Positions 47,408-57,899 of a DNA stretch of 64,000 nt are shown here, piece by piece. The notes beneath the pieces are model-generated. The model was given only the letters and a program-made list of their open reading frames with translations. It made no database searches and was not told the origin of the DNA. Each line of letters starts with the position of its first letter. Positions within the stretch are counted from its first letter, which is position 1. The translations under genes and the position numbers were made by a program. The stretch spans positions 62,001 through 126,000 of the forward strand of contig NZ_CAJYPS010000024.1 in the NCBI RefSeq assembly GCF_913777145.1. Direction: 5' to 3'. Source of the DNA: an uncultured Roseateles sp. Its GTDB lineage: Bacteria; Pseudomonadota; Gammaproteobacteria; Burkholderiales; Burkholderiaceae_C.

Positions 47408-47490
47408 AGCCCCCACGGTCGCATAGCTCCCTGCCCCCCGAGGGGGCGCTCCTCGCCCTTCGGGCGGCCGGGCGGGCTCGGGTCTAGCCA
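47408..47490. repeat. GC-rich double-hairpin intergenic repeat between mreD and mrdA
   Basis: Contains CCCCCCGAGGGGG and GCCCTTCGGGC palindromes in tandem within 83 nt. This type of element recurs in intergenic spaces of Comamonadaceae-like genomes (from memory). Within this operon it would form mRNA hairpins between mreD and the PBP2 gene, possibly damping or stabilising downstream expression. Confidence 0.55.
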
Positions 47491-49521
47491 GTGGTCACCC
47501 TGAAGAATCTCCACCAGGAGCTGGCGCGCTTCCGGCTGCGCGTGCTCGCGGCCGGGGGCTTCGTGCTGTTCTGCTTCGGGCTGCTGGTGGCGCGGCTGGT
47601 GTGGCTGCAGGTGATGCAGCACGACAGCCTGGCCGAGCGCGCCGAGTCCAACCGCATCGCGGTCGTGCCCATAGAACCCAACCGCGGTCTCATCAAGGAC
47701 CGCAACGGCGTGGTGCTGGCCAGCAACTACTCGGCCTACACGCTGGAGATCAACCCCGAGAAGGTGGTGGACCTGGACGGCACCATCGACGAGCTGAGCA
47801 AGATCGTCGACATCCAGCCGCGTGACCGGCGCCGCTTCAAGCGCCTGCTGGACGAGGCCAAGCACACCGACTCCCTGCCGATACGCACCAAGCTGACGGA
47901 TGAAGAGGTGGCCCGCTTCACGGTGCAGCGCTACCGCTTCCCCGGCGTGGAGATCAAGGCGCGCCTGTTCCGCTCCTACCCGCTGGGCGACGTGGGCGCG
48001 CACCTGCTGGGCTACATCGGCCGCGTGAACCAGGCCGAGAAGAAGCAGATGGAGGACTGGGACGAGGAGGACCAGGCCAACTACCGCGGCACCGAATACA
48101 TCGGCAAGCTGGGCCTGGAGCAGGCCTACGAGAAGGAGCTGCACGGCACGACCGGCTTCGAGCAGGTGGAGACCAGCGCCGGCGGCCGTGCGGTGCGCCG
48201 GCTGGACCACCGCCCGCCCACGCCCGGCAACACGCTGAACCTGTCCATAGACATCAAGCTGCAGGCACTGGTGGAGAAGCTGTTCGGCGAGCGCCGCGGC
48301 GCGCTGGTGGCCATAGACCCGCGCAATGGCGAGGTGCTGGCCTTCGTGTCCAAGCCCAGCTTCGACCCCAACCTGTTCGTGGACGGCATCGACGCCGACT
48401 CCTGGCGCGACCTCAACGAGGACATCGACAAACCGCTGCTGAACCGTGCGCTGCGCGGCACCTACCCGCCGGGCTCGACCTTCAAGCCGCTGATGGCCAT
48501 GGCGGCGCTCAACACCGGCAAGCGCTCGCCCAGCCTGGTGATCCAGGACAACCTGACCTACTCCTTCGGCGGCCGCACCTTCGGCAGCGCCGAGGGCGAC
48601 CGCGCCGGCCCCAAGGACATGCGGCTGGCCATCGTGACCTCGTCCAATGTCTACTTCTACAGCCTGGCCAACGAGATGGGGGTGGACCTGATCCACGACC
48701 AGCTCGAGCCCTTCGGCCTGGGCCGCAAGACCGACATCGACCTGCAGGGCGAGGTCACCGGCGACCTGCCATCCACCGCCTGGAAGAAAAAGAAGTTCAA
48801 GCGCCCCGAACAGCAGAAATGGTTCCCCGGCGAGACCATCTCGCTGGGCATCGGCCAGGGCTACAACAACTTCACCATGCTGCAGCTGGCGACCGCCTAC
48901 TCCACCATCGCGTCCGGCGGCCTGCGCTTCAAGCCGCGCCTGGTGCGCGAGATCGAGGACGTGGTGCACCACCAGCAGCGCCTGATCGCCAGCGACGCGC
49001 TGCCGCCGCTGCCGCTCAGGCCCAGCGACGTGGCCATCATCCATAACGCGATGAACGGCGTGACGCTGGAGGGCACGGCCCGCGCGGTGTTCGCCGGCGC
49101 CAGCTACCAGAGCGCCGGCAAGACCGGCACGGCCCAGGCCATCGGCCTGAAGGCGGGCGAGAAGTACAGCCAGATCAAGGCCGACGAGCGCAAGCGCGAC
49201 CACTCGCTCTATGTCGGCTTCGCGCCGCTGGACCACCCGACGGTGGCGCTGGCGCTGATCGTCGAGAACGCCGGCTTCGGCTCGGCCTCTGCCGCGCCCA
49301 TCGCGCGGCGCGTGTTCGACTACGTGATCAATGGCCAGTACCCCAGCGAGGAAGACATCGCCCAGACCCAGAAGGGCCTGACCACAGCGCCCATAGGCAC
49401 GGCGCGCCGCGCCGCCGACGTGGCGCTGCCGGGCCAGCCGGCGTCGGCGGCCCAGGCGGCCTCGGCCGCTTCCGCCGCCGCATCCTCCGCGCCGGCAGCC
49501 GCCTCAGGAGCCACCAGATGA
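47491..49521 (+). CDS. mrdA: Penicillin-binding protein 2 (peptidoglycan transpeptidase)
   Basis: A 676-residue class B PBP of the elongasome. It has an N-terminal membrane anchor (about residues 16-38), a dimerisation domain (VVPIEPNRGLIKDRNGVVLA) and a transpeptidase domain with the SxxK motif GSTFKPLMAM, the SxN motif VTSSNVYFYSLA and the KTG motif SAGKTGTAQA. The start is GTG 47491; no ATG lies nearby in frame. The C-terminus carries an alanine-rich tail (about 45 residues). The stop overlaps rodA by 4 nt. Confidence 0.96.
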   Translation: MVTLKNLHQELARFRLRVLAAGGFVLFCFGLLVARLVWLQVMQHDSLAERAESNRIAVVPIEPNRGLIKDRNGVVLASNYSAYTLEINPEKVVDLDGTIDELSKIVDIQPRDRRRFKRLLDEAKHTDSLPIRTKLTDEEVARFTVQRYRFPGVEIKARLFRSYPLGDVGAHLLGYIGRVNQAEKKQMEDWDEEDQANYRGTEYIGKLGLEQAYEKELHGTTGFEQVETSAGGRAVRRLDHRPPTPGNTLNLSIDIKLQALVEKLFGERRGALVAIDPRNGEVLAFVSKPSFDPNLFVDGIDADSWRDLNEDIDKPLLNRALRGTYPPGSTFKPLMAMAALNTGKRSPSLVIQDNLTYSFGGRTFGSAEGDRAGPKDMRLAIVTSSNVYFYSLANEMGVDLIHDQLEPFGLGRKTDIDLQGEVTGDLPSTAWKKKKFKRPEQQKWFPGETISLGIGQGYNNFTMLQLATAYSTIASGGLRFKPRLVREIEDVVHHQQRLIASDALPPLPLRPSDVAIIHNAMNGVTLEGTARAVFAGASYQSAGKTGTAQAIGLKAGEKYSQIKADERKRDHSLYVGFAPLDHPTVALALIVENAGFGSASAAPIARRVFDYVINGQYPSEEDIAQTQKGLTTAPIGTARRAADVALPGQPASAAQAASAASAAASSAPAAASGATR

Positions 49522-50672
49522 CCGTCATCAGCAAGCCCTCGCTGCTGCAGCGCCTGCGCCCCTGGTTCCACGGCTTCGACCTGCCGCTGCTGCTGGCCGT
49601 GCTGTGGATGTGCGCCTGGGGCCTGATCTGCATGTACTCGGCCGGCTACGACCACGGCACCCGCTTCGTGGACCATGCACGCAACATGCTGCTGGCACTG
49701 GGCCTGATGTTCATCGTCGCCCAGGTGCCGCCGCAGAAACTGATGGCGCTGGCCATCCCGCTCTACAGCACCGGCGTCACGCTGCTGCTGGCCACCGCGC
49801 TGTTCGGCATCACCAAGAAGGGCGCCACACGCTGGCTCAGCATAGGCGTCACGCAGATACAGCCGTCCGAGCTGCTCAAGCTGGCCACGCCGCTGATGCT
49901 GGCCTGGTGGTTCCAGAAGCGCGAGGGCCTGCTGCGCCTGCCCGACTTCGCGGCCGCCTTCGGCCTGCTGCTGCTGCCCTTTTTGCTGATCGCCAAGCAG
50001 CCGGACCTCGGCACCGGCCTGCTGGTGCTGGGCGCCGGCCTGTACGTGATCTTCTTCGCCGGCCTGCCCTGGAAGCTGATCCTGCCGGTGCTGGCGCTGG
50101 CGGTGGCTGGCATCGTCACGCTGGTGGCCAGCGAGGACCACATCTGCGAGCCCGACGTGAAATGGGTGCTGCTGAAGGAGTACCAGAAGCACCGCGTCTG
50201 CACACTGCTGGACCCCACCAAGGACCCGCTGGGCAAGGGCTTCCACATCATCCAGGGCGAGATCGCGATCGGCTCCGGCGGCGTCACCGGCAAGGGCTTC
50301 ATGAAGGGCACGCAGACCCACCTGGAGTTCATCCCCGAGCGCACCACCGACTTCATCTTCGCGGCCTTCGGCGAGGAGTTCGGCCTGCTGGGCGCGCTGG
50401 CGCTGCTGGCCGGCTTCACCGCCATCATCCTGCGTGGGCTGATGATCGCGTCCGAGGCGCCCACGCTGTTCACGCGGCTGATGGCGGGCGCGGTGTCGCT
50501 GTCCTTCTTCACCTATGTGTTCGTGAACATGGGCATGGTCAGCGGCATCCTGCCGGTGGTGGGCGTGCCCCTGCCCTTCATCAGCTACGGCGGCACGGCC
50601 ATGGTCACGCTGGGCCTGAGTCTCGGTCTGCTGATGTCCATCGCCCGCGAGAAGAAGCTGGTCAAGACCTGA
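49518..50672 (+). CDS. rodA: Peptidoglycan glycosyltransferase RodA (SEDS family)
   Basis: A 384-residue inner-membrane glycosyltransferase with about ten helices, working with PBP2 in lateral wall growth. SEDS hallmarks: GATRWLSIGVTQIQPSELLKL, AKQPDLGTGLLVL (with the catalytic Asp in the central loop region) and PERTTDFIFAAFGEEFG. The end VVGVPLPFISYGGTAMVTL is typical. It closes the mreBCD–mrdA–rodA unit. No terminator hairpin with a T-run was found before the convergent kinase gene (50692). Confidence 0.96.
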   Translation: MTVISKPSLLQRLRPWFHGFDLPLLLAVLWMCAWGLICMYSAGYDHGTRFVDHARNMLLALGLMFIVAQVPPQKLMALAIPLYSTGVTLLLATALFGITKKGATRWLSIGVTQIQPSELLKLATPLMLAWWFQKREGLLRLPDFAAAFGLLLLPFLLIAKQPDLGTGLLVLGAGLYVIFFAGLPWKLILPVLALAVAGIVTLVASEDHICEPDVKWVLLKEYQKHRVCTLLDPTKDPLGKGFHIIQGEIAIGSGGVTGKGFMKGTQTHLEFIPERTTDFIFAAFGEEFGLLGALALLAGFTAIILRGLMIASEAPTLFTRLMAGAVSLSFFTYVFVNMGMVSGILPVVGVPLPFISYGGTAMVTLGLSLGLLMSIAREKKLVKT

Positions 50673-50691
50673 CCCGCCCAAGGTCGCGGCC

Positions 50692-52188
50692 TCAGGCCGT
50701 GCCCGCGTCCCGGCTGGCCGGGAACCGTATCGTGAAGCGCGCGCCCGGCCCCTGGCCGTCGGGCGATTCGCCCCCGGCCGCGCGCCGCACACGGGTGTCG
50801 TCCAGCGTCAGCTCGGCCTCGTGCTGCTGCACGATTTCGCGCACGATGGCCAGGCCCAGGCCCGAGCCCTCCACGCCGCTGCCCAGCGAGCGGTAGAAGG
50901 GCTGGAACACCTTCTCGCGCTCGCCCGGTGCGATGCCGGGCCCGGTGTCCTCCACCTGCAGCACGACGACCTGACCGAACGGGTCCTCGACGACGCGCAC
51001 CGTCACCGTGCCACCGGCCGGGGTGTAGAGCAGCGCGTTGTCCACCAGGTTGCGTATCAGCTCGCCCACCAGCACCGGCTGGCCGGCCAGACGCAGGCGG
51101 CTGGCGTCGGGCTCGCAGCCCTCGTAACCCAGGTCGATGCGGCGCTCCAGCGCCCGCGGCACGAAGTCGCGCACCGTGTCCACCGCGATCTCGGGCAGGT
51201 TGACCGGCACCTTGTGCAGCGCCTGCTCGGCATCCTCGGCGCGCGCCATGGTCAGCAGCTGGTTCACCGTGTGGGCGGCGCGCTCGCTGGCCCGTGCGAT
51301 CTGCTGCAGCGAGCGCTTGAGTTCGTCCGGCGAGCTGCGGCCCGCGTCGATCTCTCGCTGGATCAGCTCGGCCTGGGTGCGCAGCCCGGCCAGCGGCGTT
51401 TTCAGCTGATGCGCCGCATCGGCCAGGAAGTGCTTCTGGCGGCTCATGGAGGAGTCCAGCCGCGCCAGCAGGTCGTTGATCGCACGCACCAGCGGCGCCA
51501 CCTCGTCGGGCACTCGGGCCTCGTCGATGGGGGACAGGTCTGAACTCTCGCGCGAGCGTATGCGCCGCTGCAGCTCGTTCAGCGGCGAGATGCCGCGCGC
51601 CAGCGCCAGCCACACCAGCAGCACGGCCAGCGGCAGGATCACGAACTGCGGCAGGATCACGCCCTTGATGATCTCGTTGGTCAGGCGCGCACGCTTGCCC
51701 AGCGTCTCGGCCAGCTGCACCAGCATCAGCCGCTGCGTGCCCGTCTGGCCCTGGGGCGCCACCCACAGGTAGGCCACGCGCACCGATTCGCTGCCGACCT
51801 CGTCGTCCCGAAAGCTCAGCTCCCAGGGCACGATGGGGCCGTCGGCGCTGGGCACCGGCAGACCGCGGTCGCCGCTGAGCAGCTCGCCGGCCGCGCCGCG
51901 CACCTGGTAGTACACCGTGTCCGACGCATCCGCGCGAAGCAGCGCCGCCGCCTCGGGCGCCAGCGCGTAGCGATCCCGGCCCTTGGCCGGCGCCTCCACG
52001 GCCGCCACCTGCAGGCCCAGGTTGCGCGCCATCTCGCCCAGCTCGCGGTCGTAGGGTCGGCTCGCGATGCCCTGGGCCACCAGCCAGGTCAGCGCCACAC
52101 TGATCGGCCAGATCAGCAGCAGCGGGGCCAGCATCCAGTCGAGGATCTCGCCGAACAGCGAGCCCTGCGTCGCGCCTTCGCGTGCCAA
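50692..52188 (-). CDS. Sensor histidine kinase (TctE-like)
   Basis: A 498-residue membrane kinase with two helices bounding a periplasmic domain (about residues 40-195) of the 2CSK_N/TctE type. The HAMP region is followed by the H-box FLADAAHQLKTPLAGLRTQ, N-box LIRNLVDNALLYTP, G1 VEDTGPGIAPGE and G2 GSGLGLAIVREI. The start is best taken as TTG 52188: GAGGGGGGCG lies just upstream, and the first in-frame ATG would fall inside the first membrane helix region (residue 19). In relatives TctDE controls tricarboxylate uptake; no tctCBA is present here, so the function is open. Confidence 0.9.
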   Translation of the reverse strand: MAREGATQGSLFGEILDWMLAPLLLIWPISVALTWLVAQGIASRPYDRELGEMARNLGLQVAAVEAPAKGRDRYALAPEAAALLRADASDTVYYQVRGAAGELLSGDRGLPVPSADGPIVPWELSFRDDEVGSESVRVAYLWVAPQGQTGTQRLMLVQLAETLGKRARLTNEIIKGVILPQFVILPLAVLLVWLALARGISPLNELQRRIRSRESSDLSPIDEARVPDEVAPLVRAINDLLARLDSSMSRQKHFLADAAHQLKTPLAGLRTQAELIQREIDAGRSSPDELKRSLQQIARASERAAHTVNQLLTMARAEDAEQALHKVPVNLPEIAVDTVRDFVPRALERRIDLGYEGCEPDASRLRLAGQPVLVGELIRNLVDNALLYTPAGGTVTVRVVEDPFGQVVVLQVEDTGPGIAPGEREKVFQPFYRSLGSGVEGSGLGLAIVREIVQQHEAELTLDDTRVRRAAGGESPDGQGPGARFTIRFPASRDAGTA

Positions 52189-52232
52189 GCGCCCCCCTCA
52201 GGCCGACGGCCGCGCACGGCCCGCCAGCATGG

Positions 52233-52904
52233 TCATGACGGGATCTTCTCCAGGCAGTAGCCCAGGCCCCGCACCGTCGCAATGCGGATGGGCCCCTGCT
52301 CTATCTTCTTGCGCAGCCGGTGGATGTAGACCTCGATCGCATTGTTCGAGACCTCCTCGCCCCACTCGCACAGGCGCTCCACCAGCTGATCCTTGCTGAC
52401 CAGGCGGCCGGCGCGCTGCAGCAGCACCTCCAGCAGCGACAGCTCGCGCGCCGACAGCTCCAGCATCTGCTCGTTGATGTAGGCCACACGGCCGGTGGCG
52501 TCGAAGGTCAGCGGGCCATGCTTGATGACGCTGCTGGCCGTGCCCAGCCCGCGCCGGGTCAGCGCACGCACGCGCGCCTCCAGCTCCTGCAGCGAGAAGG
52601 GCTTGGCCATGTAGTCGTCGGCGCCCAGATCCAGCCCCTTCACCCGCTGCTCCACGCTGTCGGCCGCGGTCAGGATCAGCACCGGCATGGTCGAGCCACG
52701 GGCGCGCAGCTTGCGCAGCACCTCCAGCCCGTGCAGGCGCGGCAGGCCCAGGTCCAGGATCACGAGATCGAACTCATGCGTGGCCAGCGCGGTGTCGGCC
52801 TCGGTGCCGGTGGCCACGCGGTCCACCGCATAGCCGGACGCCCGCAGCGCCCGCAACAGGCCATCGGCCAGGACTTGATCGTCTTCCGCAATCAGGATGC
52901 GCAT
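52233..52904 (-). CDS. OmpR-family response regulator (TctD-like)
   Basis: A 223-residue regulator with a receiver domain (AEDD acidic pocket, phospho-acceptor Asp51 in LVILDLGLP, Thr in LILTAAD, Lys in YMAKPF) and an OmpR winged helix (LSARELSLLEVLLQRAGRLV, VYIHRLRKKI, IATVRGLGYCLEK). ATG 52904 (MRILIAEDD) is preferred over GTG 52922. The gene precedes the TctE-like sensor by 44 nt on the same strand. It sits upstream of recA in divergent orientation, a pairing familiar in this bacterial group. Confidence 0.93.
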   Translation of the reverse strand: MRILIAEDDQVLADGLLRALRASGYAVDRVATGTEADTALATHEFDLVILDLGLPRLHGLEVLRKLRARGSTMPVLILTAADSVEQRVKGLDLGADDYMAKPFSLQELEARVRALTRRGLGTASSVIKHGPLTFDATGRVAYINEQMLELSARELSLLEVLLQRAGRLVSKDQLVERLCEWGEEVSNNAIEVYIHRLRKKIEQGPIRIATVRGLGYCLEKIPS

Positions 52905-53061
52905 GGTGTTCGTCTCCGTCACCGATGTTATGTGCGAATCCCGCCGCGACCCGCCGCGCGCGACTGGCTCACGCCATGAGCCACCAAAACCCTAGGATGG
53001 CCACATGCCGTGACGAGGGATGACGGGGGGTGCAGACCTCCACAGCCCTGCGGACAAACCA

Positions 53062-53077
53062 CTGTACAAACATACAG
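53062..53077. promoter_or_regulatory. LexA (SOS) box of recA
   Basis: CTGTACAAACATACAG, an exact CTGT-N8-ACAG match, 39 nt before the recA start. It overlaps the -35 position (53062-53067) of a promoter whose -10 is CATAAT at 53085-53090 with 17-nt spacing, so LexA binding would block transcription. Confidence 0.88.
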
Positions 53078-53115
53078 ATTGCCCCATAATTCAGCCATTC
53101 GCATTGGAGATTCCC

Positions 53116-54159
53116 ATGGACGCCCCGGTCAAAGCCCTCAACACCGAAAAAGCCAAGGCCCTGCAGGCCGCCCTCGCCCAGATCGAAAAGCAGTTCGGCA
53201 AGGGCTCCATCATGCGGTTGGGCGAGGGTGAGGTCATCGAAGACATCCAGGTCGTCTCCACCGGCTCGCTGGGCCTGGACATCGCGCTGGGCGTCGGCGG
53301 CCTGCCGCGCGGCCGCGTCATCGAGATCTACGGCCCGGAATCCTCCGGCAAGACCACGCTGACGCTGCAGGTTGTGGCCGAGATGCAGAAGCTGGGCGGC
53401 ACCTGCGCCTTCATCGACGCCGAGCACGCGCTGGACATCCAGTACGCACAGAAGCTGGGCGTCAACCTGCAGGACATCCTGATCAGCCAGCCCGACACCG
53501 GCGAACAGGCGCTGGAGATCGTCGACGCGCTGGTGCGCTCCGGCTCCGTGGACCTGATCGTGGTCGACTCCGTGGCCGCGCTGACGCCCAGGGCCGAAAT
53601 CGAAGGCGAGATGGGCGACCAGCTCCCCGGCCTGCAGGCTCGCCTGATGAGCCAGGCTCTGCGCAAGCTGACCGCCACGATCAAGAAGACCAACTGCACG
53701 GTCATCTTCATCAACCAGATCCGCATGAAGATCGGCGTGATGTTCGGCTCGCCCGAAACCACCACCGGCGGCAATGCGCTGAAGTTCTACGCCTCGGTGC
53801 GCCTGGACATCCGCCGCATCGGCTCCATCAAGAAGGGCGACGAGGTCATCGGCTCTGAGACCAAGGTCAAGGTCGTCAAGAACAAGGTCAGCCCGCCGTT
53901 CAAGACCGCCGAGTTCGACATCCTCTACGGCGAGGGCATCAGCCGCGAAGGCGAGATCGTGGACATGGGCGTGGTGGCCAAGGTGGTGGAGAAGTCCGGC
54001 GCCTGGTATGCCTACGGCGGCGAGAAGATAGGCCAGGGCAAGGACAACGCCCGCGAGTTCCTGCGCGAGAACCCCGACATTGCCCGCGAGATCGAGAACA
54101 AGATCCGCGAATCACTGGGCATTGCGCTGCTGAACGGTTCGGCCGAAGAACAGGAATAA
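53116..54159 (+). CDS. recA: Recombinase RecA
   Basis: A 347-residue recombinase and LexA co-protease. Walker A is GPESSGKTT, Walker [11 protein letters not shown], with loop 1 [10 protein letters not shown] and the L2/MAW region [21 protein letters not shown] intact. The C-terminus ([16 protein letters not shown]) is normal. ATG 53116 (MDAPVKALN) is the start; an upstream in-frame extension covers the SOS promoter. It is the head of a recA–recX region, though recX is 250 nt downstream. That gap shows no gene. Confidence 0.98.
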   Translation: MDAPVKALNTEKAKALQAALAQIEKQFGKGSIMRLGEGEVIEDIQVVSTGSLGLDIALGVGGLPRGRVIEIYGPESSGKTTLTLQVVAEMQKLGGTCAFIDAEHALDIQYAQKLGVNLQDILISQPDTGEQALEIVDALVRSGSVDLIVVDSVAALTPRAEIEGEMGDQLPGLQARLMSQALRKLTATIKKTNCTVIFINQIRMKIGVMFGSPETTTGGNALKFYASVRLDIRRIGSIKKGDEVIGSETKVKVVKNKVSPPFKTAEFDILYGEGISREGEIVDMGVVAKVVEKSGAWYAYGGEKIGQGKDNAREFLRENPDIAREIENKIRESLGIALLNGSAEEQE

Positions 54160-54409
54160 GTCGAGGCCCCCGCGGGCGGACGAGCCCTTGGCTCACCGCC
54201 CCATGCCGCTCGAGCGGCCCTTGACCTGGCTTCCCTCCGAGCCGCCTCACCCTGAGGCTCCGGGGGCCGAACATGTGGCTCGCACGGACCGCCCTGCAGC
54301 CGAGAACGGGCTCGCACGACGTCGGCGAGCCCTTCAGGCCAGCCCGCGCAACACCCGACACGCCACATGCTGAGCGGGCCAGCCGACCCAGCCGACACCC
54401 CTCTGCACC

Positions 54410-54919
54410 ATGGCCCGCGCTCCGCTGTCCCTGAAGGCTCGCGCCATCGGCCTGTTGGCCCAGCGCGAGCACAGCCGCGCCGAGCTGCGCCGCAAGCTGC
54501 TGCGCATCGCACGCGACCAGCTGCTCAAGGCCGCCGAGGCCGGTGCCCCTGCGGAAACGGTCGAAACACCCGATGCCGAGGCTTGTGCCGAGCAGGTGGA
54601 TGCGCTGCTGGACCGGCTGGCGGCCGAGGGTTATCTGAGCGAACAGCGTTTCGTCGAGTCGCGCCTGCACCAGCGTGCGCAGCGCTTCGGCCTGCAGCGC
54701 ATACGCCTGGAGCTGGCCCAGCACGGCCTCAGCCTGGACGAGGAACAGCAGGCCCAGTTGCGCGACAGCGAACTCGCCCGGGCGCGCGAGGTGCGTCAGC
54801 GTCGTTTCGGCGAGGCGCTGCCTACCGAGGCCGGCGAACAGGCGAAGCAGATGCGCTTTCTGATGGCGCGCGGTTTTTCGGGTGACACCGCCCGCAAGGC
54901 GCTGCGCCAACCGGAATAA
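54410..54919 (+). CDS. recX: RecA regulator RecX
   Basis: A 169-residue helical-repeat protein that inhibits RecA filaments. The three-repeat pattern can be seen in LKARAIGLLAQREHSRAELRRKL, VDALLDRLAAEGYLSEQRFVESRLHQR (listed as adjacent segments) and RFLMARGFSGDTARKAL. An insert of acidic residues (about 43-58, AEAGAPAETVETPDAE) separates the first and second repeats. The length is slightly greater than enterobacterial RecX. Its position downstream of recA supports the assignment. Confidence 0.92.
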   Translation: MARAPLSLKARAIGLLAQREHSRAELRRKLLRIARDQLLKAAEAGAPAETVETPDAEACAEQVDALLDRLAAEGYLSEQRFVESRLHQRAQRFGLQRIRLELAQHGLSLDEEQQAQLRDSELARAREVRQRRFGEALPTEAGEQAKQMRFLMARGFSGDTARKALRQPE

Positions 54920-55079
54920 GTTGCGTAATCCGCCCCTGTCCATGCCCCGTAAGCAGGGGGTCAAGGGTGGCGTGCTACATTGCCGGCTGCTCCAAACGGC
55001 GGCTGTTACCCCGCGTAACGCGCCGGATGCACGCCTCGTGCGGCCCTTGTGGCCGGCCCTGCGCCCGCAAACTCCCTCC

Positions 55080-55652
55080 ATGCCTGCCGTACCAACGCCC
55101 GTCCAGCGCCGCTTGCTTCACCGCCGCGCACTTGATGTGCAGGTGTTCGCGCGCGATGACGGGTTGTTCGATGTCGAAGCCAGCCTGGTGGACACCAAGC
55201 CCTATGACGTGCCGCTGGGAGGCATCCCTAGGCGCGCCGGCGAGCCCATCCACGACATGAGGCTGACCCTCACCATCGACCGGGAGCTGACCATCCACGA
55301 GGCGGGCTCCGCGACGCTGTGGATGCCCTACCCGGGCGCCTGCGAAGCGCATGGTGACGCCTACCGCCAGTTGATCGGACTCAACCTGATGCGGGGTTTC
55401 CGCCAGGCCGTGTTGGAACGACTGGGCGGCTCGCGGGGCTGCACCCACCTGACGGAACTCTGCCAGGTGCTGCCGACCGCGGTGATCCAGGCCTTCGCGG
55501 GCTCGGTCATCGACACCCGCGAGGGGGACGCCTCCGGCAACCCGCCCTTCCAGCTCGACCGCTGCCATGCGCTGCGCCGTGACGGCCCCGTCGTCGCCAA
55601 GCACTACCCGCGCTGGCATCTGGCCCCCGAGCCGGTTTCTCCCAGAACCTGA
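55080..55652 (+). CDS. DUF2889 domain protein
   Basis: A 190-residue soluble protein matching the DUF2889 family by its pattern: LLHRRALDVQVFARDDGLFD, IHDMRLTLTIDRELTIHEAG, GFRQAVLERLGGSRGCTHL and TELCQVLPTAVIQAF. Function is unknown; members are common in beta- and gammaproteobacteria. ATG 55080 (MPAVPTPVQRR) is chosen; the frame extends upstream over recX's 3' end. It sits 27 nt upstream of sucC. Confidence 0.88.
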   Translation: MPAVPTPVQRRLLHRRALDVQVFARDDGLFDVEASLVDTKPYDVPLGGIPRRAGEPIHDMRLTLTIDRELTIHEAGSATLWMPYPGACEAHGDAYRQLIGLNLMRGFRQAVLERLGGSRGCTHLTELCQVLPTAVIQAFAGSVIDTREGDASGNPPFQLDRCHALRRDGPVVAKHYPRWHLAPEPVSPRT

Positions 55653-55679
55653 ACTTTTCCTGACCCGAAAGACCCAGCC

Positions 55680-56840
<1,161 letters not shown>

Positions 56841-56860
56841 TCGCCCAGGAGCATCACACC

Positions 56861-57754
56861 ATGTCGATCTACATCAACAAAGACACCAAGGTCATCACCC
56901 AGGGCATCACCGGCAAGACGGGCCAGTTCCACACGCTGGGCTGCCAGGCCTATGCCAACGGCAAGAACGCCTTCGTCGCGGGCGTGAACCCCAAGAAGGC
57001 CGGCGAGAAGTTCTCCGACATTCCCATCTACGGCACCGTGAAGGAAGCCGCCGCCCAGACCGGCGCCACCGTCTCCGTGATCTACGTGCCGCCCGCGGGC
57101 GCTGCGGCCGCGATCTGGGAAGCCGTCGAGGCCGACCTGGACCTGGCCATCTGCATCACCGAAGGCATTCCCGTGCGTGACATGCTGGAAGTGCGCAACA
57201 AGATGAAGGCCAAGGAAGCCGCCGGCGGCAAGAAGACGCTGCTGCTGGGCCCCAACTGCCCGGGCCTGATCACGCCGGAAGAAATCAAGATCGGCATCAT
57301 GCCGGGCCACATCCACAAGAAGGGCCGCATCGGCGTCGTCTCGCGCTCCGGCACGCTGACCTATGAAGCCGTGGCGCAGCTGACCGAGCTGGGCATCGGC
57401 CAGTCGTCGGCCGTGGGCATCGGTGGCGACCCGATCAACGGCCTGAAGCACATCGACGTGATGAAGGCCTTCAACGATGACCCGGACACCGACGCCGTCA
57501 TCATGATCGGCGAGATCGGCGGCCCGGACGAGGCGGAAGCCGCGCGCTGGTGCAAGGCCAACATGAAGAAGCCCATCGTCGGCTTCATCGCCGGTGTCAC
57601 GGCCCCTCCGGGCAAGCGCATGGGCCACGCCGGCGCGCTGATCTCGGGCGGCGCCGACACGGCCGATGCCAAGCTCGCCATCATGGAAGAGTGCGGCTTC
57701 ACGATCACCCGCAACCCGTCCGAAATGGGCAAGCTGCTCAAGGGTCTGCTCTAA
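56861..57754 (+). CDS. sucD: Succinate–CoA ligase, alpha subunit (ADP-forming)
   Basis: A 297-residue CoA-binding subunit. [21 protein letters not shown] opens the Rossmann-like CoA-binding domain. [12 protein letters not shown] and the phosphohistidine loop [13 protein letters not shown] (His about 246) are present, here as [14 protein letters not shown]. It is translated just after sucC and ends before a strong terminator. Confidence 0.97.
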   Translation: MSIYINKDTKVITQGITGKTGQFHTLGCQAYANGKNAFVAGVNPKKAGEKFSDIPIYGTVKEAAAQTGATVSVIYVPPAGAAAAIWEAVEADLDLAICITEGIPVRDMLEVRNKMKAKEAAGGKKTLLLGPNCPGLITPEEIKIGIMPGHIHKKGRIGVVSRSGTLTYEAVAQLTELGIGQSSAVGIGGDPINGLKHIDVMKAFNDDPDTDAVIMIGEIGGPDEAEAARWCKANMKKPIVGFIAGVTAPPGKRMGHAGALISGGADTADAKLAIMEECGFTITRNPSEMGKLLKGLL

Positions 57755-57786
57755 GCGCATCCCCACTCGCTTGGCGAGTGATGCCC

Positions 57787-57812
57787 GGGCCGTTCGATGA
57801 ACGGCCCTTTTT
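57787..57812 (+). terminator. Rho-independent terminator after sucCD
   Basis: GGGCCGTTC (57787-57795), loop GAT, GAACGGCCC (57799-57807), then TTTTT. It ends the sucCD transcript. Confidence 0.9.
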
Positions 57813-57819
57813 CATTTCA

Positions 57820-57861
57820 GGGGCCACGCCCGCGTAGTTGCACGCAGATACAAGTGGCCCC
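57820..57861 (+). promoter_or_regulatory. Inverted repeat in the terC leader
   Basis: GGGGCCAC (57820-57827) pairs perfectly with GTGGCCCC (57854-57861) around a 26-nt loop, 38 nt before the terC start. TerC-family genes are often preceded by the manganese-sensing yybP-ykoY riboswitch. I cannot match this short leader to that consensus, so its role is open. Confidence 0.3.
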
Positions 57862-57899
57862 GGCGCGACGACACTCGCCGCTCGCACTCCCGCCACGTC

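Noticed and set aside
53020..53115. Longer RecA with 32 extra residues.
   Set aside because: The extension covers the SOS box and the -10 element. The conserved RecA N-terminus begins at 53116.
57813..57899. yybP-ykoY manganese riboswitch upstream of terC.
   Set aside because: The leader is short and shows only one inverted repeat. The conserved internal-loop sequences of that riboswitch were not found by eye. A covariance-model search would settle it.
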